Shown one piece after another: positions 31,433-42,096 of a DNA stretch of 64,000 nt (position 1 is the stretch's first letter; the number at the start of each line of letters is the position of its first letter). This stretch comes from Fructilactobacillus myrtifloralis (GTDB lineage Bacteria; Bacillota; Bacilli; Lactobacillales; Lactobacillaceae): NCBI RefSeq assembly GCF_024029335.1, contig NZ_CP097116.1:1-64000 (forward strand), given 5' to 3'. The notes below the pieces were generated by a model. It was given only the letters and a program-made list of their open reading frames with translations, did not search any database and was not told where the DNA came from. The position numbers and the translations under genes were made by a program.

Positions 31433-33115
31433 TTACAGCAACTTCGACGTCTTTAATTTAATGTTATTCGAGTAGTCAACTGGGATATCAATCACAACCG
31501 GGCCGTCCATCTTCATGGCCTTTTTGAAGGCCGTTTCAAATTCGGCGAGGCTGTTAACCCGGATTCCGGTGGCACCGTATCCATTGGCGATTTCAGCGTA
31601 GTTGATGTTGTTGAAATCAACTCCGGAGTCCTTCCCGTACTTCGCAATTTCTTGGAAGCGTACCATGTCGTAGTGGGAATCATTCCATATCAATTGGACG
31701 ATGTTAGAGTTCAACCGAACCGCAGTTTCTAGTTCTTGACCAGAAAAGAGGAAGCCTCCGTCACCAGAAACGGACACGATTTTTTGCTTAGGTCGCACTA
31801 GCGAAGCGGCAATCGCCCAAGGGAGGGAAACTCCGAGGGTTTGCATCCCATCACTGAACAAGAGGGTCCGAGGTTGATAGGACTTAAAGTAGCGGGCCAT
31901 CCAGATGTAGTGACTCCCGATGTCAACCGTGATTGTAGTATCGTTTTGAACGTTTTCTTGCACGACTTCCAACAGGTTCAACGGATTCAACCGCGTTTGG
32001 TGGTCCTCGTTATTTACGTACTGATGGTAGTTTTCCTCGTCAATTTTTTCGTATTCCGTGCGTAACCGGTCTAGTTCGGCCTTGGTTGCTGCAGGGAAGT
32101 CCGGTTGGTCTGGAAGGGCATCAGTAATTGATTCTAAGGTTTCGGCAATGCTGGTTTGCGTGTCGATGGTTGGTTGAAACTCGTTTGACAGTTCCGTTTG
32201 CACGTCATCGATGTTAATGATTGGCGTGTCATCGTCATGCCAGTTTCGAGGTTCGTATTCCACGGGATCGTAACCGACCGTCAGGATCAGGTCACTATCA
32301 CGGAGGATGGAGTCACCGAGTTGGTTTTTGAACAACCCGATCCGACCAAAGTAGCGGTCAACGAGTCCTTTAGACACTACCCCTGCACCTTGGAACGTTT
32401 CAACGACGGGAAGGGCGTACTTTTTAATTAAAGCCCGAATTGCTTGGGTATTTTCTGGAGCAGAAGCGCGCATCCCGGCTAAAATTACGGGGCGTTCCGC
32501 GTGTTGAATGTGGTCGGTAATTTTAGCGAGGGTCGTTTTACCAGCCCGGCCGTGGTCGACGATGCCAATGTGTTGTAACGCTGGCCGGTCAACTTCAGCT
32601 GCTAACACGTTTTGGGGCAGTGAGATAAACGTGGCCCCTTGCTTAGGCGCAATCGCTGTTTGATAGGCGTTGGTAAAGACTTCCGAAGCATTGTTAGCAT
32701 CCTGAACTTCAACGCTACTCTTGGTAACGTCTTTCAGAATCTCGGCATTGCGAGCTGCCTGGTGGGTAGCCCGGTTAACGTCATCTTGAGGAACTTGTCC
32801 CCCGAGGGCGATGACTGGATCACCTTCAGTTGTCGCCGTCAATAAGCCCGTGGCCAGGTTACTAACTCCTGGTCCGGAGGTGACCATGGCCACCCCGGGT
32901 TTACCCGTGAGGCGACCAATTGCAGCAGCCATGAACACAGCATCCTGTTCGTGGCGTGTTACAATTAGTTTAGGTGCCCGTTCATCTTCGCAGTATTCGA
33001 GGGCTTCAAACAGGAGGTCAACCTTGGCCCCTGGAATCCCAAAGCAATACTCGATTCCTTGATTAATCATGGATTTGACGATGGCTTGGGCACCATTCAT
33101 TTTTGCATCAGTCAA
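31433..33115 (-). CDS. alsS: acetolactate synthase, catabolic
   Basis: Thiamine-diphosphate enzyme that condenses two pyruvates to alpha-acetolactate on the way to acetoin. At 560 aa it shows the three domains: GIPGAKVDLLFEAL with the catalytic Glu in VTRHEQDAVFMAAAIG, a central domain, and the ThDP motif GDGGFLFSGQELETAV through WNDSHYDMV. It lacks the FAD and ilvN features of anabolic AHAS and matches AlsS. A TTG start at 33115 has AAGGAG ten bases upstream, whereas the first ATG is 25 bases away. It diverges from alsD over 42 bp. Confidence 0.93.
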   Translation of the reverse strand: MTDAKMNGAQAIVKSMINQGIEYCFGIPGAKVDLLFEALEYCEDERAPKLIVTRHEQDAVFMAAAIGRLTGKPGVAMVTSGPGVSNLATGLLTATTEGDPVIALGGQVPQDDVNRATHQAARNAEILKDVTKSSVEVQDANNASEVFTNAYQTAIAPKQGATFISLPQNVLAAEVDRPALQHIGIVDHGRAGKTTLAKITDHIQHAERPVILAGMRASAPENTQAIRALIKKYALPVVETFQGAGVVSKGLVDRYFGRIGLFKNQLGDSILRDSDLILTVGYDPVEYEPRNWHDDDTPIINIDDVQTELSNEFQPTIDTQTSIAETLESITDALPDQPDFPAATKAELDRLRTEYEKIDEENYHQYVNNEDHQTRLNPLNLLEVVQENVQNDTTITVDIGSHYIWMARYFKSYQPRTLLFSDGMQTLGVSLPWAIAASLVRPKQKIVSVSGDGGFLFSGQELETAVRLNSNIVQLIWNDSHYDMVRFQEIAKYGKDSGVDFNNINYAEIANGYGATGIRVNSLAEFETAFKKAMKMDGPVVIDIPVDYSNNIKLKTSKLL

Positions 33116-33157
33116 AATAAAACAACTCCTTAGTTAGTTGAGAAAGTAGGATAAAAT

Positions 33158-33871
33158 ATGAACCAGAATCTATTATACCAGCATTCAACCCTAGCTGACC
33201 TAACTGCCGGTTTATTTACTGGAACAATGTCCGTGGCAGAACTGTTAAAACACGGTGATACCGGGATCGGAACCGGGGACGGTTTAGATGGGGAACTAAT
33301 CATTTTACAGGGGACGTTATACCAAGTTACCGCTAGTGGGGACGTCAACGTCTTACAACCAAACGACCAGGTTCCCTTTGCAACGGTAAACTTTGCGGAT
33401 TACCAACCAGAAACCCGGATTCAAGAACAGAGTCGGGACGCCACGTTACAACAAATCGCGGCCGCACATCCATGGCAAAACCTGTTTTATTCCTTCCAGT
33501 TGAAGGGGCAGTTTAGTCGGGTGAAGACTCGTTCCGTTCACAAACAAACTAAACCGTACCAAACCCTGGAACAAGCAGCTAAGGAACAGGCTGTCTTTGA
33601 AAAACAGGATGTTAGCGGGACGATGCTTGGCTACTACGCTCCCCAACTCTACAATGGGGTGGCAGTCGGTGGATTTCACTATCATTTTCTCGCCGATGAT
33701 CATGATTTTGGGGGGCACGTCCTAGACTTTGAGGTTGCGGATGCCGAACTGAGCTTGGAACCATTCACGGACTTTCAAGAACACTTTCCCGTTAACAGCC
33801 AGGCCTTTTTAAACCTAGATTTTAATGAGCACGATGACGTTGCTAGCCAGATTAAAAATGCTGAACAGTAA
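33158..33871 (+). CDS. alsD: alpha-acetolactate decarboxylase
   Basis: Converts alpha-acetolactate to acetoin, consuming acid and pyruvate. The 237-aa protein has the family zinc-site segment GVAVGGFHYHFLADDHDFGGHVLDF near the C-terminus and GTGDGLDGELI near the start. In most Gram-positives alsS and alsD form one operon. Here they are divergent with only 42 bp between start codons, so their promoters must overlap or lie partly inside the partner gene. GTAGGA precedes the ATG. Confidence 0.94.
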   Translation: MNQNLLYQHSTLADLTAGLFTGTMSVAELLKHGDTGIGTGDGLDGELIILQGTLYQVTASGDVNVLQPNDQVPFATVNFADYQPETRIQEQSRDATLQQIAAAHPWQNLFYSFQLKGQFSRVKTRSVHKQTKPYQTLEQAAKEQAVFEKQDVSGTMLGYYAPQLYNGVAVGGFHYHFLADDHDFGGHVLDFEVADAELSLEPFTDFQEHFPVNSQAFLNLDFNEHDDVASQIKNAEQ

Positions 33872-33909
33872 CAACTCGTAGTCAATACGGAAGAAAGAAG
33901 GACGTGACG

Positions 33910-34914
33910 ATGCGGTTTGAACACACGCAGGCCCTGATTAACCAACTGATTACCGACCAGGTCGTTCCGGGAGCTTCGTATGCCTTTATCACGGGTTTAA
34001 ACGTGGAAGACGGCATTGCTGGCTACCAACAAGTGGCCCCAACTAAGGTTCCCTTACAACCCAACCAGTTATACGACATGGCCTCGTTAACGAAGGTGAT
34101 GGGAACCGTTCCGGTGATTATGCAACTCGTTGCAAAGCAACAGATTGGGTTAGACGATTCCATTACCACCTATTTACCCGAGTGGAAGCACCCCCGGGTT
34201 ACGGTGCGCCACTTGCTAACCCACACTGCTGACATCACCGGCTACATTCCTAACCGGGATCAGTTAAATTTAAACCAACTGCGGACAGCCTTACTGGGTC
34301 TAGACGTGGGGCCACAACTAGGGAAGCAGATGCGCTACCAAGACGTGAATTACATCTTTTTAGGGTGGATTGCCGGGGTAGTCGCTGGCTTACCGATTCA
34401 GTCGTTGATTAAACACATGGTCTTAGAACCGCTTGGCTTGATTGACTCCACGTTTCATCCGGATCCCCGCCGGACGGTGCCAACCACGTATGATCCTGAC
34501 ACGAAGACTAACCGCCGGGGCGTGGTGCATGATCCCAAGGCCCAGGTCTTAGGGTCTGATTGTGGTTCCGCGGGTCTGTTTAGTTCGTTACGCGATACGG
34601 AGCGGTTTGCCCAGTGGATGCTACAGTTAACCCCACCGGGGAAAGTGTACACGCCCGAGTTGTTTGCGTCTATGTATGCAGATCAAACTCCGATGCAGGA
34701 TGGGAGCCGGTCGTTTGGCTGGCGCTTAGAAACTTATCAGAACCATCGCTACATCTGGCAGGGAGGCTACACGGGCACGCTGCTCTTGCTCGTGCCAGAA
34801 CGCCGAAGTGCCTTCATCTTGTTAACGAACCGCGTGCATCCGCAGGTGAACGAGCAGTTTATGGACCGCCGAACGCACTTAATTGAGAGTTACCTTAAGG
34901 AATTGTTTCCTTAG
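33910..34914 (+). CDS. beta-lactamase-like serine hydrolase
   Basis: Class C beta-lactamase/penicillin-binding-protein-like hydrolase of 334 aa. The S-x-x-K motif is MASLTKVMG (Ser59, Lys62), the Tyr motif is YQDVNYIFLG, and the third motif is QGGYTGT. No signal peptide is visible, so it may be cytosolic, unlike true PBPs. AAGGA seven bases before the ATG decides the start. Related proteins are esterases or D-peptidases; the substrate is unknown. It follows alsD by 38 bp and may share its transcript. Confidence 0.85.
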   Translation: MRFEHTQALINQLITDQVVPGASYAFITGLNVEDGIAGYQQVAPTKVPLQPNQLYDMASLTKVMGTVPVIMQLVAKQQIGLDDSITTYLPEWKHPRVTVRHLLTHTADITGYIPNRDQLNLNQLRTALLGLDVGPQLGKQMRYQDVNYIFLGWIAGVVAGLPIQSLIKHMVLEPLGLIDSTFHPDPRRTVPTTYDPDTKTNRRGVVHDPKAQVLGSDCGSAGLFSSLRDTERFAQWMLQLTPPGKVYTPELFASMYADQTPMQDGSRSFGWRLETYQNHRYIWQGGYTGTLLLLVPERRSAFILLTNRVHPQVNEQFMDRRTHLIESYLKELFP

Positions 34915-34929
34915 ATTAATGATTTCAAA

Positions 34930-34964
34930 CAAAAAAGCTCGACCAACTTGGTCGAGCTTTTTTT
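34930..34964. terminator. bidirectional terminator (serine hydrolase / gatD)
   Basis: AAAAAAGCTCGACCAA-CTTGGTCGAGCTTTTTT; overlaps the end of gatD. Confidence 0.92.
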
Positions 34965-35667
34965 AGTATGATTCTGGTTTAACCTTGGTTTTCAATTCCG
35001 TGAAGTCATAATCAGGATACTTATTTTGTAGGGCTTCAAACATCATGTGGATGGAAAAGTTGCCGTTTCGGGCCATGATTGGGCCGTGGAAGTAGGTTCC
35101 AATCGTATTTTTGTGCACGGCCCCTTCGGTTTGATCTTCACCGTTGTTACCGTATCCTTTGAGAACCTTACCGAGGGCATGTTCATCCTCACCGAGGAAG
35201 GTAATTCCCTGGTGATTTTCAAAACCGTGGTACTTTTGGCCGGTGGCTTCATTTTGAATCTCGATGTCACCGATAAAGCGGTTTTCGTGTTGCTGTTCGG
35301 TGTAGTGGTTCATGGCGTGAATCCCCGGTAGCTTACGACCACTGGCGTCCACATAGTACTTACCAAGCATTTGGTAGCCACCACAAACGGCAATTAGCGG
35401 TTTATTCTGTTCGATAAATTTGATTAATTCATCGCGTTTATTGGGTAAATCCTTGGCCACGACCATTTGTTCAAAGTCTTGCCCGCCCCCAAAGACGGCG
35501 AAGTCAAAGTCATCGGCCTTAAAGTCGTCTTCAAGACTAATGATTTGGTCGGTCACCGTTACGCCAATTTGGTCGGCATAAAACCGTAACGTGAGGATGT
35601 TGCCAATGTCACCATAGGTATTCATGAGGTCACCATACAGGTGTGCCACGCGTAAGTTCATGGTCAT
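34963..35667 (-). CDS. gatD: lipid II isoglutaminyl synthase, glutaminase subunit GatD
   Basis: Releases ammonia from glutamine for MurT, which amidates the D-Glu of lipid II. The 234-aa protein is a class I glutamine amidotransferase: FGGGQDFEQM, nucleophile in PLIAVCGGYQMLG (Cys95), and catalytic His in GTYFHGPIMARNG. Translation is coupled to murT, whose end contains the GGGAGG site of gatD. The amidated peptidoglycan is needed for efficient cross-linking in many cocci and lactobacilli. Confidence 0.94.
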   Translation of the reverse strand: MTMNLRVAHLYGDLMNTYGDIGNILTLRFYADQIGVTVTDQIISLEDDFKADDFDFAVFGGGQDFEQMVVAKDLPNKRDELIKFIEQNKPLIAVCGGYQMLGKYYVDASGRKLPGIHAMNHYTEQQHENRFIGDIEIQNEATGQKYHGFENHQGITFLGEDEHALGKVLKGYGNNGEDQTEGAVHKNTIGTYFHGPIMARNGNFSIHMMFEALQNKYPDYDFTELKTKVKPESY

Positions 35668-35669
35668 AA

Positions 35670-37019
35670 TTAGTTTCCTCCCTTGATGTAACCTTGTTTC
35701 ATTAACCGGGACCGCATTTCCATCATGGCGGTGTAGGTCGCTAAGATGTAAACCTTGTCAGTTGGCATCTGTTTAATGTCTTCGATCACCTTGCCTAAAT
35801 CAGGTTGTACGGTATGTTGTTCTGGTTTGACGCCGGCTACTTTCAACCGGAAGGTAATGTCTTTATAGCGTTTCCCACCGGTTTCAAACTGTTGAATGTC
35901 CATTTTTGGTAAGCGTTCAAATTCACCGTCCCAAATCCAACTGGTATCAATTCCATCAGCGTAATCGGCGTTTAACAACCCGACAAAGGAGAAGGGATCC
36001 GGCTCCGTTCCCAGTAAATCGATTACCTGGTTGGTGCCCACGGGGTTTTTGACCAGGATAATGCTGACGTCTTTCCCGTCAACGTTAATTTCTTCTTGGC
36101 GGCCAAAGAGGCGTTGGTTATTTTCAAACGCATGGCGAATCTGGTCGGGCTGAATTCCAACTTCCCGACCCACCGCGTAGGCGGCGAGGGCGTTGTAGAT
36201 GTTGTAAGTTCCACCCACCCCAATTTCGTATTGATGACCGTCAATCGCAAATTTCGATGCTTTGGGCGTGCGCTCTGAAACGTCCGTTACTTTAAACCGG
36301 AGGTCCGGACGGCGGAAGCCACAGTTAGGGCAGAAATAATCGCCAAGGTTCGCGTAGACCAAGTAGTGGTAGTGAAGGAGGTGTTGACAAACGGGACAGA
36401 GAATCCCATCGGTATTTGGGGCCGCCTTTAGGTCACCCGTGGCAGGTTGGTTAGCAAAACCGTAGTAAACCTGCGGGTTAGGGAGTTCCTTGGAGTGGAA
36501 AATCGGTTCGTCTCCGTTAGCGAGGACCACCGCATCGGGAGCCAATTTAATTCCGTCCAGAATTTTCTGGTAGGTCGTGTAAATTTCTCCGTACCGGTCC
36601 AATTGATCCCGGAAAATGTTGGTGAGGACAAACATCTTGGGGGTAATTTGGCTAACAATTGGTTTAACGTTGGCTTCATCTACTTCTAAGACGGCGATGC
36701 CCTTTTTCCCTTTGGCGGGGCGTTTTGCTTCTAGAAAGGTTGAAGTAATTCCCTGAACCATGTTAGAACCAGTTTTGTTGGTTACAATGTGGTCATACTT
36801 TTCCTTTAAGACTTGGACAATTAAAGCCGTGGTCAACGTCTTTCCGTTGGTTCCACTGACAATGATGACTTCGTAATTTTTACCTAGTTCCTTTAAGACA
36901 TCCGGATCAAGGGTGGTAGTGATTTTACCAGGGAGCGAACTTCCGCCTCCCATGAAGTTATGCAAAAACCAGTACGAGGACCGGCCAGCGAGGGTTGCAA
37001 TCTCACTTCTCAATGTCAT
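35670..37019 (-). CDS. murT: lipid II isoglutaminyl synthase, ligase subunit MurT
   Basis: Mur-ligase-family ATPase that activates the D-iso-glutamate of lipid II for amidation with GatD. The 449-aa protein shows the ATP loop VSGTNGKTLTTALI, VDEANVKP, and the MurT-specific zinc ribbon with two Cys pairs, CPVCQHLLHYHY and FCPNCGFR (about residues 205-235). The C-terminal DUF1727-like domain follows. AAAGGATG precedes the ATG. Confidence 0.95.
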   Translation of the reverse strand: MTLRSEIATLAGRSSYWFLHNFMGGGSSLPGKITTTLDPDVLKELGKNYEVIIVSGTNGKTLTTALIVQVLKEKYDHIVTNKTGSNMVQGITSTFLEAKRPAKGKKGIAVLEVDEANVKPIVSQITPKMFVLTNIFRDQLDRYGEIYTTYQKILDGIKLAPDAVVLANGDEPIFHSKELPNPQVYYGFANQPATGDLKAAPNTDGILCPVCQHLLHYHYLVYANLGDYFCPNCGFRRPDLRFKVTDVSERTPKASKFAIDGHQYEIGVGGTYNIYNALAAYAVGREVGIQPDQIRHAFENNQRLFGRQEEINVDGKDVSIILVKNPVGTNQVIDLLGTEPDPFSFVGLLNADYADGIDTSWIWDGEFERLPKMDIQQFETGGKRYKDITFRLKVAGVKPEQHTVQPDLGKVIEDIKQMPTDKVYILATYTAMMEMRSRLMKQGYIKGGN

Positions 37020-37148
37020 TCAGGTTCACATCCTTTTAAATTCTTCTGCGCAATCCCTTAAATTTTAGCATAAGTTGACCAATTTCACGAAAATAAGGGA
37101 CGCGCGCGTTGATTTGGGAATTTTAATGCAGGGAATTGCGAAATTAGC

Positions 37149-37154
37149 TATAAT
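37149..37154 (+). promoter_or_regulatory. -10 box upstream of tdk
   Basis: TATAAT 42 bp before the tdk GTG, preceded by GC. No good -35 at the standard distance. Confidence 0.45.
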
Positions 37155-37190
37155 GAAAAGCAGAGGAATTTTTAGGAAAAAGGTGATCAT

Positions 37191-37802
37191 GTGGCGCAGC
37201 TTTTCTTTCGCTATGGGGCGATGAATAGTGGAAAATCAATCGAAATTATTAAGGTAGCACATAACTATGAAGAGCAGGGGAAGCGCGTGATTTTGCTGAC
37301 GAGTGCCCTTGATACCCGCGAGGCGCCTGGGATGATTGAATCCCGGATCGGCTTGAACCGGAAGGCCATTTCCATTGAACCAACGGCCAACGCCTTTACC
37401 ATTGTGAAAAAGGCGATGACGACTAACCACCAACCCGTAAGTTGCATTTTGGTGGACGAAGCCCAATTTTTAGAAAAGCATCATATTTTAGAACTAGCGC
37501 AGATCGTTGATGAACTTCGGATTCCCGTCATGGCCTTTGGCCTCAAAAACGACTTTCAAAACCACCTGTTTTCGGGTTCCAAGTACTTACTTCTGTACGC
37601 GGATAAACTCGAAGAAATGAAAACGATTTGTTGGTTTTGTGAGAAGAAGGCTACGATGAATCTCCGCCTCCACAACGGTCAGCCTGTGTATGAGGGCGAA
37701 CAAGTCGTCATGGGCGGCAATGAATCGTATTATCCGGTCTGCCGGACCCACTACAACGATCCACCTTTAGCAAACCAGAGAAAAGAGGATGACAATGGCT
37801 GA
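37191..37802 (+). CDS. tdk: thymidine kinase
   Basis: Phosphorylates thymidine (salvage). The 203-aa type II enzyme has the P-loop [11 protein letters not shown], the Mg/base motif LVDEAQFL, the lid segment, and a zinc site with Cys in CWFCEKKA and CRTHY. GTG start with AAAAGGTG upstream. Overlaps prfA by eight bases, the usual tdk-prfA-prmC order of Firmicutes. Confidence 0.95.
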   Translation: MAQLFFRYGAMNSGKSIEIIKVAHNYEEQGKRVILLTSALDTREAPGMIESRIGLNRKAISIEPTANAFTIVKKAMTTNHQPVSCILVDEAQFLEKHHILELAQIVDELRIPVMAFGLKNDFQNHLFSGSKYLLLYADKLEEMKTICWFCEKKATMNLRLHNGQPVYEGEQVVMGGNESYYPVCRTHYNDPPLANQRKEDDNG

Positions 37803-38898
37803 AAATCAAATGGACGAAATCTTTGATAAATTACAATCCGTTTCTGATCGTTACGACGAACTGAACGAATTGATCAGTGACCCAGAAGTGATTGCAGATA
37901 CCAAGCGGTTTATGAAACTCTCTAAAGAAGAGGGTAGTTTACGCGAAACCGTAGAAACCTACCATCACTACCAGGATGTCAGTACGGCCCTTGATGACGA
38001 TCAAGAAATGCTGCAAGAGAAACTGGATCCGGATATGACCGAGATGGTTAAAAGTGAGATTGGAGACCTGGAAAAGGAAAAGGACCAGCTAGAACAACAG
38101 CTTAAAGTGCTTTTGATTCCCAAGGATCCGAATGACGATAAGAACATCATCATGGAAATCCACGGAGCGGCTGGAGGCGACGAAGCCAGTTTGTTTGCGG
38201 CGGATTTGTACAATATGTATGTGAAGTACGCCGAGATGCAGGGCTGGAAGGTCGAAGTCATTGATGAAGCCGACACCGAAGTCGGAGGCTTTAAAGAAAT
38301 TGTCCTGATGATTACCGGAAACAAGGTGTATTCAAAACTTAAGTATGAAAACGGGGCCCACCGGGTACAACGGGTGCCAGAAACCGAGTCAGCCGGGCGG
38401 GTGCACACCTCTACGGCGACGGTGGGAGTAATGCCCGAAGAAGAAGACGTTGACATTACAATCGATCCGGCCGACATTCGGACGGACGTGTACCGGTCAT
38501 CTGGGGCCGGGGGTCAGCACATTAACAAGACCTCATCGGCCGTGCGGATGACCCACTTGCCAACCGGAATTGTGGTTGCAATGCAGGACGAACGATCGCA
38601 GCAACAAAACCGGGCGAAGGCCATGACGGTGCTCCGGGCACGGGTTTATGACTACTACAAGCAACAAGAAGAAGACGAGTATAACGCCCAACGAAAATCA
38701 GCGGTCGGAACCGGAGACCGGTCTGAACGGATCAGAACGTACAATTTCCCCCAAAACCGGGTGACAGACCATCGGATTGGGTTGACGCTCAACAAGCTGG
38801 ATAAGGTTTTGGCTGGTGATTTGGATGAAATCATCGACGCCTTGATTATCTCTGATCAAGCGGAAAAGTTGGAGCATTTAAACGATGCCGAAGCTTAA
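37795..38898 (+). CDS. prfA: peptide chain release factor 1
   Basis: Recognises UAA and UAG in the A site and triggers peptide release. The 367-aa protein has the GGQ motif in [12 protein letters not shown] (residues 239-241) and the PxT-type region typical of RF1. AGAGG sits six bases before the ATG at 37795, so the upstream ATG at 37789 is rejected. Overlaps prmC, the enzyme that methylates the GGQ glutamine. An intact RF1 argues against genome-wide TAG reassignment. Confidence 0.96.
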   Translation: MAENQMDEIFDKLQSVSDRYDELNELISDPEVIADTKRFMKLSKEEGSLRETVETYHHYQDVSTALDDDQEMLQEKLDPDMTEMVKSEIGDLEKEKDQLEQQLKVLLIPKDPNDDKNIIMEIHGAAGGDEASLFAADLYNMYVKYAEMQGWKVEVIDEADTEVGGFKEIVLMITGNKVYSKLKYENGAHRVQRVPETESAGRVHTSTATVGVMPEEEDVDITIDPADIRTDVYRSSGAGGQHINKTSSAVRMTHLPTGIVVAMQDERSQQQNRAKAMTVLRARVYDYYKQQEEDEYNAQRKSAVGTGDRSERIRTYNFPQNRVTDHRIGLTLNKLDKVLAGDLDEIIDALIISDQAEKLEHLNDAEA

Positions 38899-39760
38899 TG
38901 CCCAAGCGACCCCCTTTGAAGCCCTTCAGTGGGCTTCTTTGCGTTTTAAGCAGTTAGAAATTGACCCGGAAGACGCCCGGTACCTGTTAATGGAACAGTT
39001 GGGCTGGAACCAAACTGAACTTTTAGTGCACTACCGGGAACCGTTAGCGGCTGATCAAGTTCACAAGTTTCAAGCGAACGTGGAACGCCGGGCGGCCGGT
39101 GAACCGGTCCAATACATTATGGGACGGGCGCCGTTCTACGGCTTAACGCTCACGGTCACACCCGATGTGTTGATCCCGCGCCCAGAAACCGAAGAACTGG
39201 TTGACTGGGTACTTAAAGACCATGGGATGCGACCCTTACGGGTGTTAGACGTGGGTACGGGTAGTGGCGCAATTGCAATTGCGATAAAACAGGCCCGCCC
39301 CGCCTGGACGGTGGTGGCAAGTGATATTTCTCCCGCTGCCCTGCAGGTTGCCCGGCAGAATGCGCAGGCGCAGAGGACAGCGATTGAGTTTGTTGCTAGT
39401 GACTTACTAGAAGCGGTTCCCCAGACGCCCTTTGATATTGTGATTTCCAACCCACCTTACATTGCCAGTTCGGAAGTAGATGTAATGGATGCCACCGTTG
39501 TCAATTATGAGCCGAAAACGGCCTTATTCGCTGACCATCAGGGTTTAGAATTGTACGAACGACTGGCTGCGACGGTGGGACCTTATCTAACCACGCACGC
39601 AAGCGTGTACTTAGAGATTGGTTATCAGCAGGGACCAGCGGTGTTCGCAATTTGGCACCAGCAGTTTCCGACGGCGCAGCTGCAGGTTCGCAAGGACTTA
39701 GCCGGTCACGAGCGGATGGTGCGGATGCAAAAAGGAGAGATAGATAAAGATGGAAACTAA
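38885..39760 (+). CDS. prmC: release-factor glutamine methyltransferase
   Basis: N5-methylates the GGQ glutamine of RF1 and RF2. 291 aa: an N-terminal helical release-factor binding domain (about 1-85), then the SAM-binding fold with [15 protein letters not shown] and the catalytic NPPYI. The start overlaps prfA by 14 bases, and the end overlaps ywlC by 11 bases. Confidence 0.95.
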   Translation: MPKLNAQATPFEALQWASLRFKQLEIDPEDARYLLMEQLGWNQTELLVHYREPLAADQVHKFQANVERRAAGEPVQYIMGRAPFYGLTLTVTPDVLIPRPETEELVDWVLKDHGMRPLRVLDVGTGSGAIAIAIKQARPAWTVVASDISPAALQVARQNAQAQRTAIEFVASDLLEAVPQTPFDIVISNPPYIASSEVDVMDATVVNYEPKTALFADHQGLELYERLAATVGPYLTTHASVYLEIGYQQGPAVFAIWHQQFPTAQLQVRKDLAGHERMVRMQKGEIDKDGN

Positions 39761-40778
39761 GATATTTAAACCAACGGAGGTGGGCGCGGCGGCGGACTTA
39801 ATCCGGCAGGGCGAGTTGGTCGCTTTTCCCACGGAAACCGTTTATGGCTTAGGTGCCGACGCCACCAACGTGGCCGCCGTAGAAAAGGTGTACAAGGCGA
39901 AGGGGCGTCCGAGTGACAATCCCCTGATCGTCCACGTCGCAGATCAGGCCACGGTACGGCAGTTTGTCACCACCATTCAGCCGGCCGTGCAACGGTTGAT
40001 GGATACCTTTTGGCCTGGTCCGTTAACCATTATTTTGCCGTTACAACCAGGAAGTTTGGCCCCCCAGGTAACCGGCGGCTTAACCACCGCTGCCTTTCGG
40101 AATCCGCGCCAAGCTGCGACCTTGGACTTGATTAAGACTGCAGGGGTTCCGTTAGTTGGACCCTCGGCCAACACGTCGGGGAAACCCAGTCCGACCACCG
40201 CGCAGCACGTTTATCATGACTTAAAGGGGAAGATTGGTGGCATTTTAGACGCTGGGCCAACGGACTTGGGGGTGGAGTCGACGGTGATTGACATGTCGAC
40301 CGCACAGCCCGCCATCTTACGGCCAGGGGCAGTAACCCGGGCCGATTTGGAACGCGTGCTCGGGCCGATTGCGGACTCGCAGAAGCAGGTTAAACCAGAT
40401 GAAGTTCCCAAGGCCCCGGGAATGAAATATACCCACTATTCGCCAACGGCAGAGGTGCAGATTGTGGATCCAGAGGTTGACTGGGAGACAGTTGTGACCT
40501 GGAGCCAGCAGCAACCAGCACCAGTGGGGATTTTAGCCACAGACGCCGTTCTAAACCGTTACGCTTGGCCGCAGAACGTTGCAACTTACAGTTTGGGGAC
40601 GGACATTCATTCGGCCAGTCACGCTTTATTTGCCGGGTTACGGGCCTTTGACCTGCATCCAGACATCACGACCATCCTCGTGGAAGGTTTTTCCCCTAAC
40701 GGACTGGGGGAAGCCTATATGAACCGGTTAAATAAGGCAGCGGGACAGCACCACTTTTCAACAGCAGACCTACGTTAG
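39750..40778 (+). CDS. ywlC: threonylcarbamoyl-AMP synthase (Sua5/YwlC)
   Basis: Makes the threonylcarbamoyl-AMP used for t6A37 in ANN-decoding tRNAs. The 342-aa long form has the YrdC domain (about 1-195: VAFPTETVYGLGADA, KGRPSDNPL, VPLVGPSANTSGKPSPT) and a C-terminal Sua5 domain after the linker KAPGMKYTHYSP. AAAAGGAG upstream. Part of the prfA cluster. Confidence 0.95.
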   Translation: METKIFKPTEVGAAADLIRQGELVAFPTETVYGLGADATNVAAVEKVYKAKGRPSDNPLIVHVADQATVRQFVTTIQPAVQRLMDTFWPGPLTIILPLQPGSLAPQVTGGLTTAAFRNPRQAATLDLIKTAGVPLVGPSANTSGKPSPTTAQHVYHDLKGKIGGILDAGPTDLGVESTVIDMSTAQPAILRPGAVTRADLERVLGPIADSQKQVKPDEVPKAPGMKYTHYSPTAEVQIVDPEVDWETVVTWSQQQPAPVGILATDAVLNRYAWPQNVATYSLGTDIHSASHALFAGLRAFDLHPDITTILVEGFSPNGLGEAYMNRLNKAAGQHHFSTADLR

Positions 40779-40802
40779 CAAGCACCCAAGGGGGACGAGA
40801 TC

Positions 40803-42044
40803 ATGACGGAAAACTACCAACAAGCAGATCCCAAGTTATGGGACGCGATTCACCACGAAGCGGAACGCCAAGCAGATACGATTGAATTAATTGCGTCCGA
40901 AAACATTGTTTCAAAGGCCGTGCGGGCTGCCCAAGGCTCAGTGTTAACCAATAAATATGCCGAAGGATACCCGGGCCACCGCTATTATGGTGGGTGTCAG
41001 TACGTTGATATCGTGGAGAACCTGGCGATTGAGCGGGCAAAACAATTATTTGGCGCGGAATATGCCAACGTGCAACCCCACTCTGGCTCACAGGCCAACG
41101 AGGCGGCGTATGCGGCCTTTTTACAGCCTGGTGATGTCATTTTAGGAATGGACTTAAACGCTGGTGGACACTTGACCCACGGCGCTCAGGTTAGTTTTTC
41201 CGGACAAATTTATCAGGCTTATGCGTACGGATTAGACGCTACCACGGAACGCCTTGATTTTGCGGCGATTCAAGCACTAGCAGAACGGGTGCACCCTAAA
41301 CTGATTGTGGCTGGTGCTTCAGCGTATAGTCGCGAGATTGATTGGCTCGCATTTCGTAAGATTGCGGACGAAGTGGGAGCCTACTTGATGGTTGACATGG
41401 CCCACATTGCTGGTTTAGTGGCCGCTGGCTTACACCCCAATCCAGTTGGAATTGCCGACGTGGTTACGACGACGACCCATAAAACCCTCCGGGGACCGCG
41501 GGGCGGTTTGATTTTGGCGCAAGCTAAGTACCAAAAGCAGCTGAATTCGGCGGTCTTTCCGCGCACCCAAGGCGGCCCCTTGGAACACGTGATTGCGGGG
41601 AAAGCCGCTGCATTTTATGAAGATTTGCAACCAGAATTTACGACGTATGCAAGTCAGGTAATTAAAAATGCTCAGGCGATGGCCGATGAATTTCAGCACT
41701 CCGAGAACATCCGAGTGGTATCTGGGGGCACCGATAACCACTTGTTAAACATTGATCTTACGCAGACTGAACTGACTGGTAAGGACGCCCAAGCCCTGTT
41801 AGATTCAGTGCACATTACGACCAACAAAGAGGCGTTGCCGAACGAACAACACAGCCCGTTTGTGACGAGTGGGATTCGCTTGGGAACGCCCGCCATCACG
41901 TCACGCGGGTTTACGGAAGCAGATGCGCGCAGGGTCGCCCAACTGATTACAAAGACGGTCACGCATCCTCATGACGAACAGGCGCTAACTGAAGTACGTG
42001 AGGCCGTGCAGGCATTATGTGCAGCTCACCCAATTACGCGGTAA
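40803..42044 (+). CDS. glyA: serine hydroxymethyltransferase
   Basis: PLP enzyme that interconverts serine and glycine and charges tetrahydrofolate with one-carbon units. 413 aa: [27 protein letters not shown], and the PLP-lysine in [13 protein letters not shown] (Lys227). Follows ywlC by 24 bp in the conserved order ywlC-glyA-upp. No anomalies seen. Confidence 0.97.
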   Translation: MTENYQQADPKLWDAIHHEAERQADTIELIASENIVSKAVRAAQGSVLTNKYAEGYPGHRYYGGCQYVDIVENLAIERAKQLFGAEYANVQPHSGSQANEAAYAAFLQPGDVILGMDLNAGGHLTHGAQVSFSGQIYQAYAYGLDATTERLDFAAIQALAERVHPKLIVAGASAYSREIDWLAFRKIADEVGAYLMVDMAHIAGLVAAGLHPNPVGIADVVTTTTHKTLRGPRGGLILAQAKYQKQLNSAVFPRTQGGPLEHVIAGKAAAFYEDLQPEFTTYASQVIKNAQAMADEFQHSENIRVVSGGTDNHLLNIDLTQTELTGKDAQALLDSVHITTNKEALPNEQHSPFVTSGIRLGTPAITSRGFTEADARRVAQLITKTVTHPHDEQALTEVREAVQALCAAHPITR

Positions 42045-42096
42045 GCCAGTTCATGGTATGATAGGGTGAGACGGAGAAAGAAAAGGAGTGTTGACC

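Noticed and set aside
37789-37794. Earlier ATG for prfA
   Set aside because: It overlaps the AGAGG ribosome site itself; the next ATG is correctly spaced.
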